Source: Hymenobacter qilianensis (lineage in GTDB: Bacteria; Bacteroidota; Bacteroidia; Cytophagales; Hymenobacteraceae). Taken from it: 64,000 nucleotides of DNA. The notes under the pieces are model-generated. The model ran no database searches and was not told where the DNA came from. It was given only the letters and a program-made list of their open reading frames with translations. Numbering within the stretch: position 1 is the stretch's first letter; each line of letters opens with the position of its first letter. The stretch spans positions 3,844,001 to 3,908,000 of the forward strand of contig NZ_CP060784.1 in NCBI RefSeq assembly GCF_014489555.1. Direction: 5' to 3'. Positions 8,682 through 17,654 of the stretch are shown piece after piece. The position numbers were made by a program, and so were the translations under genes.

Positions 8682-9554
8682 ATGTCCGCTCCCTACACCC
8701 AACCCATGCTTCGTGATAACGCCCTGCAAGGCAAAACCATCGTCGTGACTGGCGGCGGCACCGGCTTGGGCCGCGCCATGACCACGTATTTTCTCCAGTT
8801 GGGAGCCAATGTCACCATCAGCAGCCGCAAGCTGGACGTGCTGGAAAAAACCGCCGCCGAGCTGCGCCAGCAAACCGGCGGCAAGGTGCTGGCCGTGCAG
8901 TGCGACGTGCGCAAATACGAGGAGGTGGAAAACATGCTCCAACGCACCATCGATGAGTTTGGGGGCGTCGATGTATTGCTGAATAACGCGGCCGGCAACT
9001 TCATTTCGCCGACGGAGCGCCTCAGCCACAAAGCCTTCGACGTAATTGTAGACATCGTGCTACGCGGCTCCTACAACTGCACCCTGGCCTTCGGCAAACG
9101 CTGGATTGCCGACAAAAAGCCTGGCACCATCCTCAATATCGTCACTACCTATGCCTCGGTGGGCTCGGCCTACGTGGTGCCCTCGGCGGCGGCCAAAGCC
9201 GGCGTGCTGGCCATGACGCGCTCCCTGGCCGTGGAGTGGGCCAAATATGGCATTCGCTCCAATGCCATTGCGCCCGGCCCGTTCCCTACGGAAGGCGCCT
9301 GGAGCCGCTTATTTCCCGAGCCGCTGGCCAAAAAGCTTGATCCGGCCGCGTCTGTGCCGCTTAAGCGCGTAGGCGACCACCAGGAATTGGCCAACCTGGC
9401 CGCCTACCTCGTATCCGATTTCGCCGCTTATATGAATGGCGAAGTCGTGACTATCGATGGCGGCGAGTGGCTGAATGGGGCGGGCGAGTTCAATAAGCTG
9501 GAGCTGATTCCGGCCCCCATGTGGGATGAAATCGAGAAAGCCATGCGCCGCTAG
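8682..9554 (+). CDS. SDR oxidoreductase, 2,4-dienoyl-CoA reductase-like
   Basis: 290 aa classical SDR. KTIVVTGGGTGLGRAM is the NADP(H)-binding Rossmann motif and LLNNAAGNFISPTE the NNAG-type motif. The stretch TTYASVGSAYVVPSAAAKAG closely follows the catalytic region of mitochondrial 2,4-dienoyl-CoA reductase (TIYAETGSGFVVPSASAKAG), where the usual YxxxK is replaced. RSNAIAPGPFPTEGAW follows. It therefore probably reduces dienoyl-CoA intermediates in beta-oxidation of unsaturated fatty acids. Start chosen at the first ATG; M9 is an alternative. Stand-alone, with a terminator 80 bp downstream. Confidence 0.85.
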   Translation: MSAPYTQPMLRDNALQGKTIVVTGGGTGLGRAMTTYFLQLGANVTISSRKLDVLEKTAAELRQQTGGKVLAVQCDVRKYEEVENMLQRTIDEFGGVDVLLNNAAGNFISPTERLSHKAFDVIVDIVLRGSYNCTLAFGKRWIADKKPGTILNIVTTYASVGSAYVVPSAAAKAGVLAMTRSLAVEWAKYGIRSNAIAPGPFPTEGAWSRLFPEPLAKKLDPAASVPLKRVGDHQELANLAAYLVSDFAAYMNGEVVTIDGGEWLNGAGEFNKLELIPAPMWDEIEKAMRR

Positions 9555-9637
9555 ATCGCAGCTTGCGCCGATAGCATCGGTTCCGCTGATGCAGGCGGTA
9601 ATCCTACGTTAGAGGCATAAAGGTAATTGCGAAACAC

Positions 9638-9673
9638 AAAAAAGCCCCCAGATTGTATCTGGGGGCTTTTTTG
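9638..9673. terminator. bidirectional intrinsic terminator
   Basis: AAAAAAGCCCCCAGAT and its complement ATCTGGGGGCTTTTTT, separated by four bases, between the convergent SDR and DUF1571 genes. An inverted pair of the GCCCCC(C)AG motif. Confidence 0.9.
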
Positions 9674-9714
9674 ACCTAAAAACAGATTGTCGCCTGCATC
9701 GGCGCAAGCGGCGA

Positions 9715-10587
9715 TTACAAGTTATAGTTCTTGAACTCCTTCGTGAACTCTTGGGCTGGAATGGGCTGGTTGGCCACTACATCCAAAAACGTGAACTGCT
9801 CGAACAGCCCTTTATCATCCTCGGCCCGAATCAATAAGGGCAGATACAGCTTTTTATCCACGCAAATTAAGGTGCGCGAGCCGTAGCTATTCGGTACTTG
9901 CAGCACTTTGCCGGTCGGGATGGGTGCGTCGGCGGCTAGCCCGTTTTGCTCCATAATACGGTATTCCCCGCAGCCAAACTTGTCGGCTACCTGGGTTACG
10001 GTTTCGCCCTTGCCCGCAGTGTAGGTCACGTAGCGAAACTTTGGGAAGTCGGAGCTGAGCTGATAGCAGGGGCGGCCGGCAATAGTCGTATCGCCGGTGT
10101 AGCGAAACGACCGTTCATAAGACTTATCTGGGCGCTGCGCCGAGCCGCGCAGAATATCCGCTATCATGCCATAGCCGGCATCCAGCACGCTATGGTGCTG
10201 ACCACGGCGCATCAGCATGCCATTCGGGTCGAGGCTCAGCGTGACGTACGGAAAGCTATTCGGATACACCCAGGCATCGCCATCATTCTGGCCCGTCACC
10301 CAAAGCACTTCCACGCCTTTTTTATTCCGCAGAAATATCCGCAGGGGAGCGTACCCCAGTTTCATGGTGGAGTTAGCCTGTGTGTATTTGTCCCCCAGGC
10401 GTTCCTGGGCATGCACGGTGCACCGCAGGGTCTTTAAATTATCAATGGCCAATCGAAGCTGCGAGACTAGCCGTTCAGTGGTCATGCCTTCCGTAGGTGG
10501 CGCCGCCGGCGCAGCACCTGGCAGGAAAATTATAGTAGCAGCTAACAGGCTGGCAGCAGGCACTAATAGCCGGTGATATAAAGGCAT
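9715..10587 (-). CDS. DUF1571 protein with embedded LysM-like segment, exported
   Basis: 290 aa with an N-terminal signal peptide (LLVPAASLLAATIIFLPGAAPAA, about 7-29). The body matches DUF1571: TLRCTVHAQERLGDKY, MKLGYAPLRIFLRNKKGVEVLWV and GDAWVYPNSFPYVTLSLDPNGMLMRRGQH. Residues about 185-232 (VTYTAGKGETVTQVADKFGCGEYRIMEQN...GKVLQVP) have the look of a LysM module, suggesting peptidoglycan binding in the periplasm. Molecular function is unknown. Single gene, convergent with the SDR. Confidence 0.75.
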   Translation of the reverse strand: MPLYHRLLVPAASLLAATIIFLPGAAPAAPPTEGMTTERLVSQLRLAIDNLKTLRCTVHAQERLGDKYTQANSTMKLGYAPLRIFLRNKKGVEVLWVTGQNDGDAWVYPNSFPYVTLSLDPNGMLMRRGQHHSVLDAGYGMIADILRGSAQRPDKSYERSFRYTGDTTIAGRPCYQLSSDFPKFRYVTYTAGKGETVTQVADKFGCGEYRIMEQNGLAADAPIPTGKVLQVPNSYGSRTLICVDKKLYLPLLIRAEDDKGLFEQFTFLDVVANQPIPAQEFTKEFKNYNL

Positions 10588-10669
10588 AAGGAAGAAAGAA
10601 GATGTTTTACAAATGAGTAAAACAAATGGGTAACGTGTAAAGCTGCTATAAAAACTGCGCTTGAATCAG

Positions 10670-10969
10670 TTAATTAAGACTGAGCCGGGGGAAGCGCGAT
10701 TTAGCAGAATCAAAAATAAAAAGTTCGTCGATTTCTACCTCCGTTATAAACGAGTAGAGCGGAAACTGTTCAACTACGGCCTGTACTGCTGCTGCATCGT
10801 CCGCGTTTATGGTAATCCAGCCACGCGTACGGTCGGCGCTGATGGCGTAGGTTTCAATCACGTGGTCCTCAATGAGCTGCTGAATAAGCGCCCAATGCGA
10901 TGGAATGAGCGCTATGAACTCTTGGGTGAACAACGCGGGTAGCCGCAAGCTAACTACGAATCTGGGCAT
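10670..10969 (-). CDS. small ferredoxin-fold protein, muconolactone isomerase-like
   Basis: 99 aa starting MPRFVVSLRLPALFTQEFIALIP. The pattern of a beta strand, a helix with HWALIQQLIEDHVIETYAIS, a second strand and a C-terminal FITEVEIDELF resembles small dimeric alpha/beta-barrel proteins of the muconolactone delta-isomerase/YciI type. No catalytic residues can be assigned. The frame is open upstream to 11122, but that extension would overlap the start of the glycosyltransferase on the other strand and has no family character. Confidence 0.55.
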   Translation of the reverse strand: MPRFVVSLRLPALFTQEFIALIPSHWALIQQLIEDHVIETYAISADRTRGWITINADDAAAVQAVVEQFPLYSFITEVEIDELFIFDSAKSRFPRLSLN

Positions 10970-11092
10970 AAAGGCAGGAGTGCGGAAAAGAAGCAACGGG
11001 GTTATGGCTGCAGAACGCCAGCAGCTGGTGGAAAGTTGATCTTTTACGCTGTTGCCAGTAACTTTTTGAGGCAAAAGGCAGAATAGAGAGCC

Positions 11093-11849
11093 ATGCACTT
11101 TTCCGTTATTACTCCCAGCCACAATCGCCGCCAGTACCTGCCCGAAGCGGTGGCCAGCGTACGGGCCAGCATCAGCGCCCCGCTCGACTTTTCATTCGAT
11201 CATCTTATCTACGACAACGGCTCAACCGATGGCACTGGTGCATGGCTCCGTCAGGCTGCGGCTGAAACGCCAAACCTGCGTACCTGGAGTTATCCTGAGC
11301 CGCTAAAGGCAGGGGAGGCCCGCAACCGTATTATCCGCGAAACGCCCCCGATGCCTGGCTGGTGCCCCTCGATGATGACGATATTCTGCTGCAACGCACG
11401 CTCTACCACTATGCCGACTTGGTGCAGCGCCACCCCGACGCGCCCTGGTTTGTGGCCGATTTCCTGCGCATTGACCAGGATGGACGCTATCTGCCGAACG
11501 AAGACTATTATGCCTGGCGCTTCGATTCGCCGGCTGACATGCTGGGGGCCATTTTTCGGGCCGAGCATTTCATTCAGGGCAACGTGTGCTACAGCCGCAG
11601 CCTGTTTGATCAGGTGGGGGCTACGATGGGCAACTGCCCATGGCCGAAGACCTGGACTTATATGTACGCTTCCTGCTAGCCGGCCATTTGCCGGTAGTCT
11701 CGCCCCATATCAATCATTTGCACCGGTTTCATACCAGCAACGTCAGCATCGGGGTAGACGGGGAGAAGCATGGAGAAGATTTGCAGGCGATTTACGCTAA
11801 ATATGCCCCCCAGCTGGAAGCGCTCGGGGTTATTGAGCCCGGCCATTAA
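11093..11849 (+). CDS. glycosyltransferase family 2; two frameshifts as read
   Basis: GT-A fold glycosyltransferase. First frame: FSVITPSHNRRQYLPEAVASV and YDNGSTDGTG. Second frame from about 11346: DAWLVPLDDDDILL, the Asp-rich sugar-nucleotide/metal motif, then FLRIDQDGRYL and FIQGNVCYSRSLFDQVG. Third frame from about 11621: MAEDLDLYVRFLLAGHLP, with the catalytic-type ED, and HRFHTSNVS. One base added in the C run 11345-11349 and one in the G run 11616-11620 joins them into 252 aa. Acceptor unknown. The end carries the YAPQL codons over a TATGCCCCCCAG motif copy. Confidence 0.8.
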
Positions 11850-11885
11850 CTTTGTTCGCTTAAAAGATGGCGTAGTTTGATTTTG

Positions 11886-11893
11886 TACATTTG
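11886..11893 (+). promoter_or_regulatory. Bacteroidota -7 box TACATTTG for the HD-domain gene
   Basis: A perfect TAnnTTTG match ends 13 nt before the TTG start of the HD gene, implying a very short or leaderless transcript. A convincing -33 box was not found. Confidence 0.45.
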
Positions 11894-11906
11894 AATAAGA
11901 ATACAT

Positions 11907-12587
11907 TTGGATAATAGAGAAGTTGTTGCCCGGACTGCTGGCTTCATCGAAGCTAAGTTTTTAAACGAGGGCTCCGGTCACGATTGGGCCCACATTCAGC
12001 GCGTGTGGTATACAAGCCAGGCGCTTGCCACCCAGACGCCCGGCGTTGATCCTTTTGTCACGGAGCTAGGCGCACTGCTCCACGACGTGGCCGATTGGAA
12101 GTTTCACGCCGGCGATGAAGAGGCCGGTCCCCGGGCCGCCCGTGAATGGTTAAACAATCTGGGCGTAGAGGAGGCCGTTATTCAGCGCGTGGAGATGATA
12201 ATCCGCGAAATCTCCTTTAAAGGAGTGGGTGTGCCTACACCCATGAGCACGCCTGAAGGGGAGATTGTGCAGGATGCCGACCGCCTCGATGCTATCGGCG
12301 CCATTGGGGTGGCGCGGGCTTTCGCCTACGGAGGTCATAAAGGGCGTCCGCTCCACGACCCAGCGGTGGCGCCCATTGCCCACGACTCGTTCGAGAGCTA
12401 CAAGCAGAACACCGCGCCAACCATCAATCACTTCTACGAGAAGCTGCTGCATCTGCAGGAGCGCCTGCACACGCCAGCCGCTCGGGCGGTTGCCAGGCAG
12501 CGGCATCAATTTATGGAGGAGTTTCTCGCTCAGTTTCTGCGTGAATGGGAAGGGGAAGACGTTAGGGCAAACGCTCCGGTAGAGTGA
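11907..12587 (+). CDS. HD-domain metal-dependent phosphohydrolase
   Basis: 226 aa. Metal ligands of the HD superfamily are visible: H25 in GHDWAHIQRVW, the H59-D60 pair in GALLHDVADWKF, and a later Asp in EIVQDADRLDAIGAIGVARAF, a C-terminal signature shared with YedJ-type hydrolases. Likely acts on a nucleotide or phosphorylated metabolite in the cytoplasm; substrate not readable. Start is TTG at 11907, supported by the promoter immediately upstream and by the absence of a nearby ATG. Followed by a small lipoprotein gene on the same strand. Confidence 0.82.
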   Translation: MDNREVVARTAGFIEAKFLNEGSGHDWAHIQRVWYTSQALATQTPGVDPFVTELGALLHDVADWKFHAGDEEAGPRAAREWLNNLGVEEAVIQRVEMIIREISFKGVGVPTPMSTPEGEIVQDADRLDAIGAIGVARAFAYGGHKGRPLHDPAVAPIAHDSFESYKQNTAPTINHFYEKLLHLQERLHTPAARAVARQRHQFMEEFLAQFLREWEGEDVRANAPVE

Positions 12588-12660
12588 TAGTTTTACCTAG
12601 TGCAAGCTGAACCTTTAACTGAGCGCGCTATAACTCGCAGCGGATGGCTACTTTTAGGGC

Positions 12661-12906
12661 ATGAATCTACGTTTTCTCTATGTTCGGTTGGTGGTGGCCA
12701 TGTTTCTACTGGTCGCCGCAGCCTCGTGTCGTACCTGCCCAATTGTGTCATGCCACACGCGCAAGCAGCATTTTCACGATGGCACCAAGTTTCGGGGCCA
12801 GCCTTTCTTTAAGAAGCAAAACCCCGCTATTGGCGAGAAAATCAAGGTCCACAACGAGGGCAACAGCAAGCGCCGCAAGGCCGACAAAAGCAAGCCGCTG
12901 AAATAG
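12661..12906 (+). CDS. small Cys/His-containing lipoprotein, unknown function
   Basis: 81 aa. Signal sequence with lipobox-like AAASC at about residues 19-23, then CRTCPIVSCHTRKQHFHDG, with four Cys in total and two His that could bind metal, and a very basic tail ending RRKADKSKPLK. The phrase FRGQPFFKKQNPAIGEKIK looks structured and conserved in style. I recognise no family. It lies between the HD gene and gyrA and probably shares the HD transcript. Confidence 0.55.
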   Translation: MNLRFLYVRLVVAMFLLVAAASCRTCPIVSCHTRKQHFHDGTKFRGQPFFKKQNPAIGEKIKVHNEGNSKRRKADKSKPLK

Positions 12907-12937
12907 GCTGCAATTAGGCAAAACGGCCGTTTTTTCG

Positions 12938-12944
12938 TACCTTG
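12938..12944 (+). promoter_or_regulatory. probable gyrA promoter, TACCTTG
   Basis: TACCTTG is one T short of TAnnTTTG and lies about 78 nt upstream of gyrA. Between them is CCGAAATTGCCCCCAGGGGCTTTTTTTCGG-like sequence at about 12977-13005, a copy of the G-run motif followed by seven T residues enclosed by CCGAAA/TTTCGG. This could fold as a small attenuator, but the central loop is tight. Confidence 0.35.
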
Positions 12945-13021
12945 CGGGCTTCACAAAGTACTCATTCACTGGTGCCGAAATTGCCCCCAGGGGCTTTTTT
13001 TCGGCTTACTTAGATTTCTCT

Positions 13022-15570
13022 ATGGCGGAAGGCGAAAAGATCATTCCGATTAACATTGAAGATGAGATGCGCGGAGCCTACATCGACTATTCGATGTCGG
13101 TTATTGTATCCCGTGCTCTGCCAGATGTGCGCGACGGTTTGAAACCCGTGCATCGGCGCGTGCTTTATGGCATGAGCGAACTGGGCGTATCCTATAATAA
13201 ATCCTACAAGAAAAGTGCTCGTATTGTGGGCGAAGTGCTGGGTAAATACCACCCGCACGGCGACTCCTCAGTATATGATACCATGGTGCGTATGGCTCAA
13301 GAATGGAGCCTGCGTTATCCACTGGTTGACGGGCAGGGTAACTTTGGTAGCATCGACGGCGACTCGCCGGCGGCCATGCGTTATACCGAGGCTCGTCTCA
13401 AGCGTTTGGCGGATGAGCTTTTAGGTGATCTGGACAAAGAGACGGTTGACTTCCAACCCAACTTTGACGACTCCCTGGAAGAGCCATCTGTAATGCCTGC
13501 CAAGTTTCCCAACCTGCTGGTAAACGGCACGACGGGTATTGCGGTGGGTATGGCCACCAACATGGCGCCTCACAACCTGACGGAAGTGGTCAGCGGTATC
13601 ATTGCCTATCTCGACAACTCCGAAATTACCATCGCCGAGCTGATGGAGCACGTTACGGCTCCTGACTTCCCGACGGGGGCACTATTTACGGCTACGAGGG
13701 CGTAAAGCAAGCATTCGAAACTGGCCGTGGCCGGGTAGTAATGCGAGCCAAAGCCCACTTTGAAACCCTGCCCAGCGGGAAGGAGCAAATCATCGTCACC
13801 GAGATTCCTTATATGGTGAATAAGGCGTCGATGATTGAGAAAACCGCTGCCCTGATCAATGAGAAGCGCATTGAAGGTATTTCGGACCTGCGCGATGAGT
13901 CAGACCGCGACGGTTTGCGCATCGTGTACGATCTGAAACGCGATGCCATGCCCAACGTGGTACTCAACAATCTGTACCGCTACACACAGTTACAAAGCAG
14001 CTTCGGCGTCAACAACGTGTGCCTGGTAAAAGGCCGCCCGATGACGCTGAATCTGAAGGAACTGATTCACTACTTTGTAGAGCATCGTGCTGATGTAGTC
14101 GTGCGCCGTACTCGCTATGAGTTGGCGGAGGCCCAGAAGCGTGCTCATATCCTGGAAGGTCTGCTCATCGCTCTGGACCATCTGGACGAAGTAATTGCGC
14201 TGATTCGCGGCTCGCGCGATGGCGAAGTTGCTCGTGCCCAGCTTATCGAGCGTTTCAAGCTCAGCGAAGTACAAGCCCGTGCTATTCTGGATATGCGTCT
14301 GCAGCGTCTCACGGGCCTGGAACGCGACAAAATCGTGCAGGAGTACGATGAGCTAATGAAACTCATCGACCATCTTAAAGCGGTATTGGCTTCGGATGAG
14401 TTGCAGCGGCAAATCATTAAAGACGAGTTGCTCGACATTCGGGAGCGTTACGGTGATAAGCGCCGGACCATGATTGAGTATGCCGGTGGCGACTTCAGCA
14501 TGGAGGATATGATTGCCGACGAGAGTATGGTGATTACCATCTCCAACGAAGGCTACATCAAGCGCACCGCCCTCGACGAATACCGGGCTCAGGGTCGGGG
14601 AGGAGTTGGCTCCCGCGGCGCCTCATCCAAGCAAGACGACTTTACTTCCAATCTGTTCGTAGCTACTACCCATGAATACCTTTTGTTCTTCACAGAACTG
14701 GGTCGTGTGTTCTGGCTGAAAGTATACGAAGTGCCAGAAGGAGGGAAGAACGCCAAAGGCCGCCCCATTCAGAACCTGATTGAGATTCCCCGCGAAGATT
14801 CAGTGCGTTCCGTATTGAACGTACGCGGCCTGCGCGACCCGGATTATCTGGAAAATACCTTCCTCATGTTCTGCACCGAGCAAGGAACCGTGAAAAAGAC
14901 TCCATTAGAAGCTTATTCACGTCCACGCACGGCGGGTATCAATGCCATTACCATCAATGAAGGTGACCGTTTGCTGGACGTGCAGCTCACTACGGGCAGC
15001 AGCGAAATAGTGGTGGCCTTGCGTTCGGGTCGGGCAGTGCGTTTCCCCGAAGGCAAAGTGCGTTCGATGGGCCGCAACGCTGCCGGTGTGCGCGGTATCA
15101 CATTGGCGAATGCTAATGACCGCGTCGTTGGTATGGTGTGCGTATCAGATCCAAGTCAGGAGCTATTGGTTGTATCCGAGAATGGCTACGGCAAACGCTC
15201 CGAGCTGGAGGAATACCGTATTACTAACCGTGGCGGTAAAGGTGTGCAGGCGATGAAGGTGACGGAAAAGACTGGTGCACTGGTAGCCATTAAGGATGTA
15301 AATGACACGGACGACTTGATGATCATCAACAAGTCGGGTATCATTATACGTCTGCGGGTGGCTGATCTGCGCATAATTGGTCGTGCCACGCAAGGCGTAC
15401 GTCTACTCAAAATCAGCGCGGGTGATGAAATATCATCGGTTGCTAAAGTAGCCGCTGAGGAAAAGGAGGAAGAAATTCTGAATGGCACTGGCGAAGATCA
15501 ACCCATTAATGTAGACACGCCAGCTGATTTAGCTACCTTAACTGATCCTGAGCAGCTTAGCGATAACTAA
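13022..15570 (+). CDS. gyrA: DNA gyrase subunit A; one frameshift as read
   Basis: Catalytic subunit of DNA gyrase, introducing negative supercoils with GyrB. The winged-helix/tower part shows SRALPDVRDGLKPVHRRVLY and HPHGDSSVYDTM, with the quinolone-pocket Ser82 and Asp86 in wild-type form. The catalytic tyrosine is Y121 in AAMRYTEARL. The C-terminal beta-pinwheel contains GRGGVGSRG and NRGGKGVQAMKV GyrA-box-like segments. The frame breaks after DFPTG in a five-G run at 13675-13679; one extra G gives FPTGGTIYGYEGVKQAFETGRG and joins the second part, total 849 aa. Because gyrA is essential, this break argues strongly for assembly error. The acidic tail is EKEEEILNGTGEDQ. Confidence 0.95.
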
Positions 15571-15748
15571 GCGTACTTTTATGGCTGAAAACGGATAGTA
15601 ATGATGGTTTTTCTGTCGTTACTGTCTTTTTTCAGCCATTTTTGTTTTTCAACCACCTTACTTACAACCCACGGCTGAACCAAGCACATATTTTCCGCGT
15701 TTGGCCAGCAATTCCTTTCTTTCACCCTAATTCTTGAGTATCATCTCT

Positions 15749-16891
15749 ATGAAGAAGATTCTTTTGACCCTGGTTGCTGCAGCTACTCTTCATACTGCAT
15801 CAGCACAGAACTCGGCCGTTACCAACGCGATTCTATTTCAACGTCAGGGCACGCTTGATAAGGCTCGCACGGAAATCGACAAGGCTGTTCAAAATCCGAA
15901 GACCTCAACCAAGGCTAAAACCTGGTATACGCGCGGCGAAATCTATGACGGTATGGCTGCCAGCCCCATCTACGGTAAAGCTTTGGGCGCCGGGGAAGGG
16001 GCTAAAATTGCGTTCGAATCCTACCAAAAGGCTATTGAGCTAGATGGCAAGGACGGCGAATTCGGTAAGCAGGCTGTGGCCAAAATGGACAACCTGTACG
16101 GCCTGGCCCTTAACGCCGGGGTAGAAAGCTACAACGGTAAGAATTTTGATGAGGCTATCAAGTCGTACCAGATGGCCCAGCAGATCCGGCCTCAGGATAC
16201 AACTGCCTACCTATACGCAGCTTATGCAGCGGAAGCCAAGCAGGATTTTGCGTCGGCCAAGGCTACGTATAGCAAGTTGCAGGCAATGAACTACAAGTCG
16301 CCCCAGATGTATGGCCGCTTGTTGCAGATTGCCCGTGAAGAGAAAAACGATGCCGAAGCCATGAAAGTGGTTGAGCAGGCTTTGAAGGCATATCCTAACA
16401 ACAAGGCATTCATGCTGGAAGAGTTGAATATGTATCTGGCTGCTGGTCGTGGTAAGGAAGCGTTGGACAAAATTGACCGCGCCATTGCTGCTGATCCAAC
16501 CAACTCTAATCTTTATGCTGTAAAGGGCTCCATTTTGGATTCGAATAAGCAGCCCGAGCAAGCGCTAGCCGCTTACCGCAAAGCCGTTGAGGTTAACCCT
16601 GATAACTTTGACGCTCAGTTCAATATGGGCGTATATAACTACAACAAAGCCGCCGAGAACTATACAAAGGCTAGCAAGATGGACATGGCTTCTTACCAGA
16701 AGTCTGGCAAGAAGCTTGAAGCAGAAGGCAAAAAATACTTTGAGCAAGCGTTACCGCATTTTGAGAAGGCTTTGCAATTGCAGCCAGACGATCGGGCTAC
16801 CATTTCGTCCTTGCAGAAAGTATATGTTCGCTTAGGCCGCAACGCTGATGCGGAGAAGATGAACGCGAAGCTTGAGACACTGAAGAAGTAA
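15749..16891 (+). CDS. periplasmic TPR-repeat protein
   Basis: 380 aa from the ATG at 15749, giving a good signal peptide (MKKILLTLVAAATLHTASA, cleavage before QN); an upstream TTG at 15734 is unlikely. At least six tetratricopeptide units follow, for example WYTRGEIYDGMA, GVESYNGKNFDEAIKSYQMA, YAAYAAEAKQDFASAKATY, KGSILDSNKQPEQALAAYRKAVEVNP and YFEQALPHFEKALQLQP. Likely a scaffold in the cell envelope. No partner is evident. A strong terminator follows. Confidence 0.8.
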   Translation: MKKILLTLVAAATLHTASAQNSAVTNAILFQRQGTLDKARTEIDKAVQNPKTSTKAKTWYTRGEIYDGMAASPIYGKALGAGEGAKIAFESYQKAIELDGKDGEFGKQAVAKMDNLYGLALNAGVESYNGKNFDEAIKSYQMAQQIRPQDTTAYLYAAYAAEAKQDFASAKATYSKLQAMNYKSPQMYGRLLQIAREEKNDAEAMKVVEQALKAYPNNKAFMLEELNMYLAAGRGKEALDKIDRAIAADPTNSNLYAVKGSILDSNKQPEQALAAYRKAVEVNPDNFDAQFNMGVYNYNKAAENYTKASKMDMASYQKSGKKLEAEGKKYFEQALPHFEKALQLQPDDRATISSLQKVYVRLGRNADAEKMNAKLETLKK

Positions 16892-16925
16892 AGGATAACT
16901 ACTCCAGCAATGGGGGAGTGAAAAT

Positions 16926-16965
16926 AAAGCAGCCCGGGTATCAGATTGGTGCCCGGGCTGCTTTT
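16926..16965 (+). terminator. intrinsic terminator after the TPR gene
   Basis: AAAGCAGCCCGGGTA pairs with TGCCCGGGCTGCTTT across a nine-base loop, 35 bp after the TPR stop. This terminator does not use the GCCCCCCAG motif. Confidence 0.85.
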
Positions 16966-17654
16966 CAGAAACACTACTTAACATAATATAAATTATAAGA
17001 CAAATCAAATGGGGTGTATCTGGGATAGTCAGCTCGCCCGAATATGATCAACAATGATCGGTTTAAGTAACTTATACAGAGATATTCTGGTTGTTATCAC
17101 TTGGTTATCGTCAGCGGAAACCATTTGATTCACAGCGGTGCGGCTGCATCATTTGGCTCTAAAGAATCTTGGTTAGCAGAACGCAACTCTAGCAGTAAGA
17201 CATTCCAGCCACAAAAGCGATTAGCTGATGAATTAAACAACAAAGCCTATGACGTGGAACACCGTTGCTACTCTAACATCAATCAGTTATTCTCCAAACA
17301 TAAACCGGTTCTTATTCATATGAGCACTTATACTGCCTTTCACGCTTACCTATGATTTAACGCTGAATAATGTATCCCACACTAATTTAATCGATTACAG
17401 GGCCCCTACTATGCCTATAGCCCCTGTTTACCTCACCTCCTCCCCGTCCTGGGCCGCCTACATTAGGTTAGTATTTAAATATATATGCTATGAGAGGATA
17501 GAGTTAAAGTAAAGTGTGTATAAAATAAATCAATATTAGTATAAAAAAGCATAAAATGATATAAATAAGTATTACTTTTTTATACTTTGTACTGCTATTA
17601 TATACTTATATTGTTTATACTTGTACTTTCATTGTTTATACCTCATCATCTTAT
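16966..17654. other. AT-rich intergenic island with short repeats
   Basis: About 690 bp without a supported gene. A possible 84-codon TTG-start frame (17101-17355) has no family character or RBS. From 17470 to 17650 the sequence is very AT-rich with recurring TATACTT units: TATACTTTGTAC at 17581-17592, TATACTTGTAC at 17616-17626, and the direct repeats ATTGTTTATAC at 17610-17620 and 17631-17641, 21 bp apart. These look like binding sites or promoter elements for the gene starting at 17655. Confidence 0.55.

Noticed and set aside
11345..11620. Phase-variable poly-G/C tract switching a surface glycosyltransferase
   Set aside because: Runs are only five bases, and the same losses occur in essential housekeeping genes, so contingency-locus switching is not needed.
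17101..17355. 84-codon TTG-start frame in the AT-rich island
   Set aside because: No ribosome site, no family character, weak start; it may be a remnant of something, but I cannot support a gene.
17581..17641. CRISPR array or plasmid origin from the TATACTT/ATTGTTTATAC repeats
   Set aside because: Repeats are too short and few for a CRISPR, with no spacers or cas genes; no replication initiator family was recognised.
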